The notes below the pieces were generated by a model, which made no database searches, was not told where the DNA came from, and saw only the letters and a program-made list of their open reading frames with translations. From Planobacterium oryzisoli (GTDB lineage Bacteria; Bacteroidota; Bacteroidia; Flavobacteriales; Weeksellaceae), in assembly GCF_015354315.1 (NCBI RefSeq), contig NZ_JADKYY010000003.1, forward strand, positions 1-64,000: DNA of 64,000 nucleotides, in the 5' to 3' direction. Shown one piece after another: positions 8,064 to 14,959 of the stretch; positions within the stretch are counted from its first letter, which is position 1; each line of letters opens with the position of its first letter. The position numbers and the translations under genes are program-made.

Positions 8064-8147
8064 CATATTTAACAAATAATTACCATTTCACCGCAGAGGC
8101 GTGGAACAGCTTTTGCTACGTATATCCCGTTAAGCATTTATAGCACG

Positions 8148-8486
8148 ATGAAATATTCTAAAATACATCTGATTAAAGAAGCAATAAAACACAAAGGATT
8201 CATGCAGAAAATTCCGGTAGTATGGCGTATGGTAAAGATGTGGAAGTCGGGGAAATACCCACTCAAGAGCATCGACATGATTATTCCCATACTGGGTCTA
8301 CTCTATGTAATCTCACCTATTGACCTAATACCTGAGATTGCGGTACCATTCATTGGATCCCTTGACGATCTTGCCATCCTTGCCCTAATCATTCCCAAGC
8401 TTATGAAGGAAGTGGATAAATTCCTTCTCTGGGAGCAGATGCAGCAGGAGGGTCTTACCACCGTGGAAGCCCGCGAAATAAAGTAG
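8148..8486 (+). CDS. DUF1232 (YkvA-like) small membrane protein
   Basis: A 112-residue protein. The core (about 42-90) has the DUF1232 pattern Y-V-I-S-P-I-D-L-I-P-E followed by G-S-L-D-D-L-A-I-L in two hydrophobic segments, flanked by basic and charged ends. Function of the family is unknown; it is usually membrane associated. It lies 84 bases after the TlpA-like gene, and the unit ends with the terminator at 8514-8552. Confidence 0.85.
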   Translation: MKYSKIHLIKEAIKHKGFMQKIPVVWRMVKMWKSGKYPLKSIDMIIPILGLLYVISPIDLIPEIAVPFIGSLDDLAILALIIPKLMKEVDKFLLWEQMQQEGLTTVEAREIK

Positions 8487-8513
8487 ATTAATTTTTCACA
8501 CGATTCATACCTC

Positions 8514-8552
8514 AAACCACCGCACATCGGCTAGATTGTACGGTGGTTTTTT
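8514..8552 (+). terminator. Terminator of the aroC unit
   Basis: AAACCACCG (8514-8522) pairs with CGGTGGTTT (8541-8549) around an 18-nt loop, and the T-run continues to 8552. Confidence 0.8.
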
Positions 8553-8569
8553 AATTCAGATAAAATCCC

Positions 8570-8577
8570 CAATTTTG
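8570..8577 (+). promoter_or_regulatory. Putative -7 box of miaA, four bases before GTG start
   Basis: CAATTTTG differs from TAnnTTTG at one base and ends four bases before the GTG at 8582. Confidence 0.35.
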
Positions 8578-8581
8578 CCCT

Positions 8582-9487
8582 GTGAATACGTTAATTTCCA
8601 TCATTGGCCCCACCGCTTCTGGGAAGACCAGTCTAGCGCTGGAGCTTGCAGAAAAATTCGGCTGTCCAATCCTCTCTTGCGATTCCAGGCAGTTCTATCG
8701 GGAGATGCCTATCGGGACCGCAGCGCCCTCTTTAGAGGAACAACGCAGGGCCAGACATTATTTTGTAGGCCATATCGGTGTGGAGGAGCCCTACTCTATA
8801 GGCGCCTATGAAAAAGACGCACTGGAGAAAATCCAGGAATTATTCAAAATGCATTCGACGCTTGTTCTGGTGGGAGGAAGCATGATGTACGAAAAAGCAG
8901 TCATTCAGGGACTTCACCCTCTGCCTGCGGCCAATGCGCAGAACCAGGAAAAGCTCCTGGCATTATGGCAAAAAGAGGGGCTCGGAGCCTTACAGAATCT
9001 TTTACATTCGCTGGACCCCATCTACTCCTCAAAGGTAGACCTACAAAATCCAAGACGTCTTTTGCGCGCCATTGACCTTATTTGGCAGACAGGACAAAGC
9101 TATACAAGCCTTCTGAAGCAAACCCGGCCGCAGCGGGATTTTCGCGTAGTACGCATTGGGATGCAGCTGGAGCGGCAATTGCTCTACGAGCGTATCGAAC
9201 AGCGCGTAGATCAAATGATTGCTCAGGGGCTCCTGGGCGAAGTAGAAGCGCTACTTCCCTATAGAGAACTTCAAGCGCTCAATACCGTAGGATACCGTGA
9301 GCTCTTCCCCTATCTTCTTGGGGAGACAACTCTTAAGCATGCCGTCGAGGAAATAAAGAAAAATACGCGGCGCTTTGCAAAGAGGCAACTGACCTGGTAT
9401 AGGGGCGAAGAGGATATCCATTGGGTAACCCCTCCTCAGACCTTTTTTAATGCCCAGAAGATTCTTGAGAACTTGCGGATTGGATAG
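8582..9487 (+). CDS. miaA: tRNA dimethylallyltransferase
   Basis: A 301-residue enzyme that transfers a dimethylallyl group to A37 of tRNAs reading U-starting codons. The P-loop I-I-G-P-T-A-S-G-K-T-S (about 7-17) and the D-S-R-Q-F-Y motif (34-39) are present, followed by L-V-G-G-S-M-M-Y (about 97-104) and the C-terminal K-K-N-T-R-R-F-A-K-R-Q-L-T-W segment. The start is GTG at 8582, which gives the family-typical N-terminus and sits four bases from a -7-like box. It is a single-gene unit directly after the 8514 terminator. Confidence 0.94.
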   Translation: MNTLISIIGPTASGKTSLALELAEKFGCPILSCDSRQFYREMPIGTAAPSLEEQRRARHYFVGHIGVEEPYSIGAYEKDALEKIQELFKMHSTLVLVGGSMMYEKAVIQGLHPLPAANAQNQEKLLALWQKEGLGALQNLLHSLDPIYSSKVDLQNPRRLLRAIDLIWQTGQSYTSLLKQTRPQRDFRVVRIGMQLERQLLYERIEQRVDQMIAQGLLGEVEALLPYRELQALNTVGYRELFPYLLGETTLKHAVEEIKKNTRRFAKRQLTWYRGEEDIHWVTPPQTFFNAQKILENLRIG

Positions 9488-9564
9488 TGCATTTTTTTTT
9501 CGGGAAAGATAATTTAGTGGGGTAAATAATGTATTTTTAACTCTACAAAAAAAATCGCATTATT

Positions 9565-10122
9565 ATGGCAAATACCCCTTCCAACATGCTTGCTCTGGGC
9601 ACCAAAGCTCCCTACTTTGAACTACCCAACCCTTCGGAATCTTCCGAGATTCAATCATTGGAGGATCTAAAAGGAGAAAAGGCCACGCTGATTGTCTTTA
9701 TGTGCAACCACTGTCCTTTTGTACTGCATATCATAGATAAACTGGCAGAGATCTACGAAGATTACCAGGGCCACGGCATTGAAATTATTGGTATCAATTC
9801 CAACGATGCAGAAAAATATCCTGCCGATGCTCCGGAGAAAATGATTGAATTCCAGCTGGAGAGAAAATTTGAATTCCCTTACCTCTACGACGAAAGTCAG
9901 GCCATTGCCAAAGCCTACGATGCTGCCTGCACACCGGATTTCTTTCTGTTTGACCACAAACTCGAACTCATTTACCGCGGGCAAATGGACGATTCCAGAC
10001 CTGGCAACACCACGGACGTGACCGGCGAGGATCTGATTATCGCTTTTGAAAATATCCTAGCGGGGCAACCGCAAGAAGAGCTGCAAAAGCCCAGCATGGG
10101 ATGCAATATTAAATGGAAATAA
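9565..10122 (+). CDS. Redoxin/AhpC-TSA-like thioredoxin family protein
   Basis: A 185-residue soluble protein of the redoxin type with active-site M-C-N-H-C-P-F-V (C47, C50), typical of a widespread AhpC/TSA-related family; no signal peptide. A later Cys (A-C-T-P-D-F-F) marks the cis-Pro region. The substrate is unknown. A -7-like TATTTTTA lies at 9532-9539, 25 bases before the ATG. The gene ends in a strong terminator shared with the converging metallohydrolase. Confidence 0.85.
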   Translation: MANTPSNMLALGTKAPYFELPNPSESSEIQSLEDLKGEKATLIVFMCNHCPFVLHIIDKLAEIYEDYQGHGIEIIGINSNDAEKYPADAPEKMIEFQLERKFEFPYLYDESQAIAKAYDAACTPDFFLFDHKLELIYRGQMDDSRPGNTTDVTGEDLIIAFENILAGQPQEELQKPSMGCNIKWK

Positions 10123-10126
10123 AAAA

Positions 10127-10163
10127 AGAGGCGGCATCCACAACAATGCCGCCTCTTGATTTT
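10127..10163. terminator. Bidirectional terminator, redoxin gene / metallohydrolase gene
   Basis: AGAGGCGGCAT (10127-10137) pairs perfectly with ATGCCGCCTCT (10146-10156); an A-run precedes and a T-run follows, so it serves both converging genes. Confidence 0.92.
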
Positions 10164-10165
10164 TT

Positions 10166-10801
10166 CTAGAAAAAGGGATTATGCTCTTTTTCAAAACCTA
10201 CCGTGGTAGAGGGCCCGTGTCCGGAGAAAACCTGCGTGGCCCCTGGTAGGGTAAATATTTCAGTGCGCACGCTCTCCAGCAGTTGCATATGGTTACCTTT
10301 GTAAAGATCCGTACGACCAATACTTCCTTGGAATAACACATCACCGGATACCATAACCGCACTTTCGCTGGAATAGTAGGCCACGTGGCCAGGGGAATGC
10401 CCGGGTACAAAAAGCACCTTAAGGGAGAGTCCGTCCAGCTGCAACTCCTCTCCGGCCTCTATGGGAAGTAGTTCTCCAACGAAGGGTTTAAAGAAAAAAC
10501 CGTACTGTGCTGCGGTCATAGGATTACGCTCCAAAATCTCCATTTCCAGTGGATGGATTCTTACCCCCACCGCGAAGGTATCTGCGGCCCACTGCAGACC
10601 AAGGACATGGTCGATATGGGCATGGGTCAAAAGTATGCTCGTTATCTTCAGATCCTCTTGCGCAATGAATTCCATAAGCTCCTGCTGCTCGGAGGGGGTA
10701 TAACATCCGGGATCCACCAAAAATGCGTTTTTGGAAGGGGTGTACAGCAAATACGTATTCTCGGAAAAAGGATTGAAGGTAAATTGCTTAATATTCCACA
10801 T
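10166..10801 (-). CDS. MBL-fold metallohydrolase, glyoxalase II-like
   Basis: A 211-residue zinc hydrolase with T-H-A-H-I-D-H (H60, H62, D64, H65), G-H-S-P-G-H for the next histidine, S-G-D-V-L-F-Q-G-S-I-G-R-T-D-L for the bridging aspartate, and F-S-G-H-G-P for the last histidine. These are the metal ligands of the glyoxalase II-like group. It lacks the C-terminal substrate-binding extension of true GloB, so it is closer to YcbL-type hydrolases; substrate unknown. It is last in the unit nfu-hemH-MBL, seven bases after hemH. Confidence 0.9.
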   Translation of the reverse strand: MWNIKQFTFNPFSENTYLLYTPSKNAFLVDPGCYTPSEQQELMEFIAQEDLKITSILLTHAHIDHVLGLQWAADTFAVGVRIHPLEMEILERNPMTAAQYGFFFKPFVGELLPIEAGEELQLDGLSLKVLFVPGHSPGHVAYYSSESAVMVSGDVLFQGSIGRTDLYKGNHMQLLESVRTEIFTLPGATQVFSGHGPSTTVGFEKEHNPFF

Positions 10802-10808
10802 GATTAGT

Positions 10809-11825
10809 TTATTTGGAAAAGTCCATCTGCTCCATGCAGAGCGTCTTTACTACCTCTATCCAGCGGTCGTCGTCGTTTAAGCACGGCAGATAGGTGAACT
10901 CCTTTCCTCCCGCTTCCAAGAATTCTTCTTTCCCTTCTACCGAGATTTCTTCCAGGGTTTCCAGGCAGTCCGATACGAATGCCGGACATACAATGGCCAG
11001 GTTTTCCACCCCCTTCTTTGGAAGATGCTCCAGGGTCTGATCCGTGTACGGCTCAATCCATTTGTCCTTTCCTAAACGCGACTGGAAGCTCACCACCACT
11101 TTTTCCGGTGCAATCCCTAGCCTCTCGCGCACTAGTTCCGTAGTCTTGAAACATTGGTGGCGGTAGCAATAAGGGTGTGCCGGGTAGTCATCCTTCATAC
11201 AGCAGTCTCCAATTTTACAGGTCTTGGTAGGATCGGTCTTATATAGATGGCGCTCCGGAACACCATGGTAGGAAAACTGGAGCATATCGTAGGATTCTGG
11301 AAGGTTCTCCTTTATGCTTTCGCTTAGGGCCTCAATATAAATAGAGCGGTTGTAGAAAGGTGCCACGTAGTTGATCTTCATAGAAGGAAAGAATTTCTTC
11401 TGCACCTCTTTGGCCTTCTCTACCACTGTTTCGGTAGTACTCATCGCATACTGCGGGTAGAGAGGAAAAAGCACCACCTCATCCACACCCTGCGCCTGAA
11501 GTTTTCTAAGACCCGTTTCGATACTCGGCTCCGCATACCGCATCCCAATCTCTACAGGCACATCCACGATCTTCTCGAGTTTATCCTTGATCTGCTGTGT
11601 AATAACAATCAGGGGAGAGCCTTGGTCGGTCCAAACCGTCTTATACGCCTGGGCCGATTTCTTAGGGCGGGTACGCAAAATAATGCCTCGTACCAGTAGG
11701 GTGCGGAAGAACCACCGGTAATCAATAACCCGTTCATCCATCAAGAATTCATCGAGGTATTCTTTTACATCCTTAACCTCTGTGGATCGTGGTGACCCTA
11801 AATTAACCAGTAGTATTCCTTTCAT
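10809..11825 (-). CDS. hemH: Ferrochelatase with a Cys-rich insert
   Basis: A 338-residue enzyme that inserts Fe2+ into protoporphyrin IX, the last step of haem synthesis. The catalytic region reads Q-F-S-Y-H-G-V-P-E-R-H (H187), and P-A-F-V-S-D-C-L-E-T-L-E-E (281-293) carries the conserved acidic helix. Between them is a cysteine cluster, C203, C208, C209, C220 and C225, which could hold metal or an iron-sulfur cluster; iron-sulfur clusters are known in some bacterial ferrochelatases but the ligand layout varies. It follows nfu by 24 bases, linking an Fe-S carrier gene with haem synthesis. Confidence 0.94.
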   Translation of the reverse strand: MKGILLVNLGSPRSTEVKDVKEYLDEFLMDERVIDYRWFFRTLLVRGIILRTRPKKSAQAYKTVWTDQGSPLIVITQQIKDKLEKIVDVPVEIGMRYAEPSIETGLRKLQAQGVDEVVLFPLYPQYAMSTTETVVEKAKEVQKKFFPSMKINYVAPFYNRSIYIEALSESIKENLPESYDMLQFSYHGVPERHLYKTDPTKTCKIGDCCMKDDYPAHPYCYRHQCFKTTELVRERLGIAPEKVVVSFQSRLGKDKWIEPYTDQTLEHLPKKGVENLAIVCPAFVSDCLETLEEISVEGKEEFLEAGGKEFTYLPCLNDDDRWIEVVKTLCMEQMDFSK

Positions 11826-11849
11826 AGTAGCAGTTACCTATTTGATTCC

Positions 11850-12731
11850 TTATCCGTTTACTGCCTCTACTCTCTCTACGAGTTCGGGCACAAATTGTTT
11901 TAAGATGTTCTCAATACCGCCTTTCAGAGTGGCTGTAGAACTAGGACATCCCGAGCAGGCACCCTGCAGAAGCATCTTGGCCGTCTTGGATGTGGCGTCG
12001 TATTCAAGAAGGGAGATTTTCCCTCCGTCGTTCTCCACGGCAGGAGCTACGTATTCATTTAGTATATCGGAGATTTTTTGCTCGCTTTCGGTGTAGTCCC
12101 TCTGTATGATTTGTTCCACAGGGTTTTCGTGTGTCTGGGGCGCGATATGACTTACGCTGCCTCCCGACTGTAGGTATTCAGCAATGAAACCACGCACCGG
12201 CACCATCACTTCGTGCCACTGCACCGAATCGTCCTTAGTCACTGCCACGAAATTGTCTGAGATAAACACCTCCCTTGCAAAGTCAAATTCCTGGAAAATG
12301 GCATCGGCAAGAGGAACTTGCCCGGCCTGCGTGCGGTCTTTGACTTCCAGAAAACCCTCTACGATGTAGCGCTGCGAAACGAATTTCATAACCGAAGGGT
12401 TAGGTGTCATTTCCGCATAGACTGGAAAGAGCTCGCGCTTCTTGGTCTGCTTATACAGCCTGGGATTCTCCAAAAGCGCATCTTCTATCACGGATTTTAG
12501 ACTGGTAGCTACATGCTCCCATTCCACAGTATCCTGCTTGGACACTGCTATGAAATTAGCAGTGATAAATATTTGCTCGACGAAAGGGTAGTTAAACAGT
12601 TCCTGCGCCAGAGGTATATCTGCTATGTCAGAGGTGCGGTCCAGTTCCAGGGAACCCGGCACCAATGTATAATCACATACAAACTTCATCACTTTGGGAT
12701 TTGCAGTGGTCTCTATTCTGACTTCTCTCAT
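11850..12731 (-). CDS. NifU/Nfu-family Fe-S carrier with duplicated Nfu N-domain
   Basis: A 293-residue protein with two copies of the Nfu N-terminal domain, each opening T-x-N-P-x-V-M-K-F-V (about 8-18 and 109-118), followed by a C-terminal NifU-like domain with the cluster-binding C-S-G-C (C259, C262). Nfu proteins receive and hand over [4Fe-4S] clusters. The start chosen is ATG 12731 (MREVRIETT); the frame has an earlier ATG at 12764 that lies upstream of the -7 box. First gene of the nfu-hemH-MBL unit. Confidence 0.9.
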   Translation of the reverse strand: MREVRIETTANPKVMKFVCDYTLVPGSLELDRTSDIADIPLAQELFNYPFVEQIFITANFIAVSKQDTVEWEHVATSLKSVIEDALLENPRLYKQTKKRELFPVYAEMTPNPSVMKFVSQRYIVEGFLEVKDRTQAGQVPLADAIFQEFDFAREVFISDNFVAVTKDDSVQWHEVMVPVRGFIAEYLQSGGSVSHIAPQTHENPVEQIIQRDYTESEQKISDILNEYVAPAVENDGGKISLLEYDATSKTAKMLLQGACSGCPSSTATLKGGIENILKQFVPELVERVEAVNG

Positions 12732-12751
12732 TTTTTTGTATTTTTGAGTAG

Positions 12752-12759
12752 CAAAAGTA
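12752..12759 (-). promoter_or_regulatory. -7 box of the nfu-hemH unit
   Basis: TACTTTTG on the minus strand, a full match to TAnnTTTG, 20 bases before the ATG at 12731. It rules out the longer start at 12764. Confidence 0.5.
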
Positions 12760-12834
12760 CGCAATTAAAGATACATGTACCCATGCCTCATGGTAGACTT
12801 TGTCAATGAAGGCGTTGGGTAAAAAAGAATAAGT

Positions 12835-13359
12835 ATGGCACTGATCAGAGAACTACTTGGAAAGAAACCGAAGCTTGGTGAAGGAACCTTCACAGCCGAG
12901 ACGGCAACGATCATCGGGGATGTCACCACCGGTAAGGACTGCAGCATCTGGTATAATGCCGTGCTACGCGGCGATGTGAATTACATCACTCTGGGCGAGA
13001 GAGTGAATGTTCAGGACAATGCCATGCTGCACTGTACCTACCAAAAATACCCTCTTATCATTGGCAACAATGTATCCATTGGCCATAATGCCATCGTGCA
13101 CGGATGCACGCTCCATGACAACGTCCTGATAGGCATGGGGGCTATCGTAATGGACAACTGTGTTGTGGAGAGCAATTCCATCGTAGGTGCTGGATCGGTA
13201 GTCACTCAAGGTACCCACATCCGTTCCGGAGAAGTCTGGGGAGGAATTCCAGCCCGCAAGATAAAAGACATCTCAGTGGAGCTCCTTGAAGGCGAGGTCA
13301 ACCGTATTGCACAGAACTACGTACTGTACTCCAGCTGGTACGGCACCGAAGAATCCTGA
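12835..13359 (+). CDS. Gamma-carbonic anhydrase-like hexapeptide-repeat protein
   Basis: A 174-residue left-handed beta-helix protein with repeated [LIV]-G-x-x-x hexapeptides (about 25-145) and a C-terminal helix. The three zinc-ligand histidines of gamma-carbonic anhydrases are present as H66, H84 and H89 with family spacing. It belongs to the YrdA/PaaY-type group, whose in vivo substrate is often unproven. It starts divergently from nfu, 103 bases apart. Confidence 0.88.
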   Translation: MALIRELLGKKPKLGEGTFTAETATIIGDVTTGKDCSIWYNAVLRGDVNYITLGERVNVQDNAMLHCTYQKYPLIIGNNVSIGHNAIVHGCTLHDNVLIGMGAIVMDNCVVESNSIVGAGSVVTQGTHIRSGEVWGGIPARKIKDISVELLEGEVNRIAQNYVLYSSWYGTEES

Positions 13360-13481
13360 TCTTGGGTAGTTTTCCCTGCCGCACTGCTTTAAGAAAATTT
13401 CAGGATTTTTACATCCTACGCAAAAAGTAGGCCCTTCGGCACGCTTTGTGAAGCCCCTGCCGTGTTTACTTTCTTATAGCA

Positions 13482-14417
13482 ATGAAGCATCTTTCGTTTT
13501 TTATTCAGGTACTTAAAGAGTCCTTTGAGGAATGGTTTGATTCCAGTGCGATGCAGCAGAGCGCAAGCATGGCCTATTTTGCGATTTTCTCTCTTCCGGG
13601 ACTGCTCATTATATTAGTGTGGGTGCTGGGAGGCATCTACGGTGATGAGGCAATACGAGGCGAGATACAAAACCAGGTAGCCTCCATCGCAGGTAAAGGC
13701 ATTGGTGAGAGCGTGCAGAATATGATCACCAGCGCGGTACTAGACCATCAGAATTTCTGGATGAAGGCCATAGGAATAGGATCGCTCATCTTTGGGTCCA
13801 CCACTCTGTTCTTTCATATGCAGAAGTCACTAAACACCCTCTGGGACGTAGAAGCTGCACCAAAGAAAGCGTGGCAGAAATACCTTCTGGACCGTGCCAA
13901 CTCCTTAGGCATGATACTGATCATCGCATTTCTACTGCTAATAAGCTTAGTGCTCTCCTCCGTCATAGGACTTGCCAACGATTGGTTTGTGCGCCATTTT
14001 AATTTGGAAACGTTCTTTCTGGTCAAAACCATCAATTTCCTTGTAAGCTTCGTGGTGGTTTCTGCCTTGTTTGCCTTTATGTTCAAGGTCCTACCGGACG
14101 TGAGTATTTCGTGGCGCTCGGTGTGGACTGGAGCAATTCTCACAGCCGGCCTCTTTACGCTGGGAAAATTTCTTTTAGGCTACTATTTTGAAATCAGTAA
14201 ACCCGAATCGGTCTTTGGCGCCGCCGGCGCATTCATTCTACTAATGCTGTGGGTGAACTATACCTGTCAGATACTGTTCTTCGGAGCAGAATTCACCAAA
14301 GTGTATGCACGCAAGAGGGGCCACGTGATACAGCCCTCACGCCACGCCAAATGGAGTGCAGAGAAAATTCTTCGAGATAGGCTAAGAAACGAGAACCAAC
14401 CTGCGCGGGTGGATTAG
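13482..14417 (+). CDS. YihY/BrkB-family inner membrane protein
   Basis: A 311-residue protein of the YihY/BrkB (formerly RNase BN-like) family. Hydrophobic segments can be seen near residues 32-50, 88-108, 140-165, 178-205, 215-235 and 245-270, consistent with six transmembrane helices, with S-M-A-Y-F-A-I-F-S-L-P-G near the first, and a basic cytoplasmic tail. The transport or structural role of the family is not settled. Its last four bases overlap the end of the converging lipoprotein gene. Confidence 0.88.
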   Translation: MKHLSFFIQVLKESFEEWFDSSAMQQSASMAYFAIFSLPGLLIILVWVLGGIYGDEAIRGEIQNQVASIAGKGIGESVQNMITSAVLDHQNFWMKAIGIGSLIFGSTTLFFHMQKSLNTLWDVEAAPKKAWQKYLLDRANSLGMILIIAFLLLISLVLSSVIGLANDWFVRHFNLETFFLVKTINFLVSFVVVSALFAFMFKVLPDVSISWRSVWTGAILTAGLFTLGKFLLGYYFEISKPESVFGAAGAFILLMLWVNYTCQILFFGAEFTKVYARKRGHVIQPSRHAKWSAEKILRDRLRNENQPARVD

Positions 14418-14878
14418 ATCTCGGACTGGTAAAAAAGTACCGGTTTCCCATTCTCGCAGCGCACGCCCGCTGGAGGAGCTACCACGGCGCAATCGGAAAT
14501 AAGTCCGTACTTGAGATTGAATTCCGAACTCTGTTTGTTGTAGCGGGTGATTTTTTCCAGAAGTTCTTCTTCCAGGCTGATAGGATAGGCAATAAAGGTG
14601 GCCGGACCTCCGCACGGTTTGGAGCCCAGCGCCGCAGTGCGCCATCCGGCCGCATCACTGCACGAGGCACTTGAGATAAGAGCTTCGATCTCTTCCCTGG
14701 CAATACCAAGCGCTTTTTGGTCCCTTTCACGCTCCTGGGCCAGTCCTTCGGAATAGTCGCGCTCAGGCATTTCAGCAATATCTTTTGGAAGCTGCTCACT
14801 CTGCTCTGCGGTTTTTTTGGATTTGCAAGCGCCGATGCTAAGCAGGCAGGTAAAAAGAAGAATTGGTAGGTATCTCAT
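14414..14878 (-). CDS. Hypothetical lipoprotein with several cysteines
   Basis: A 154-residue predicted lipoprotein: basic start, hydrophobic stretch and lipobox S-I-G-A-C (Cys at 18). After an acidic, helical region (about 25-65) there are four more cysteines, C-S-D-A-A-G-W...K-P-C-G-G-P and S-D-C-A...R-C-E-N-G, which could form two disulfides in the periplasm. I do not recognise a family. It converges on the BrkB-like gene with a 4-base overlap. Confidence 0.72.
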   Translation of the reverse strand: MRYLPILLFTCLLSIGACKSKKTAEQSEQLPKDIAEMPERDYSEGLAQERERDQKALGIAREEIEALISSASCSDAAGWRTAALGSKPCGGPATFIAYPISLEEELLEKITRYNKQSSEFNLKYGLISDCAVVAPPAGVRCENGKPVLFYQSEI

Positions 14879-14947
14879 AGGTAATCGGTTAGACAGTTCT
14901 TAAAGCCAACAATATGTATGCCGTAGGAACGGGGCAGTAAATTTATG

Positions 14948-14955
14948 TATTTTTG
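14948..14955 (+). promoter_or_regulatory. -7 box of the Pif1-like helicase gene
   Basis: TATTTTTG, a full consensus match, ends four bases before the ATG at 14960. It overlaps the alternative ATG at 14945, which can therefore be excluded. Confidence 0.55.
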
Positions 14956-14959
14956 CCCT

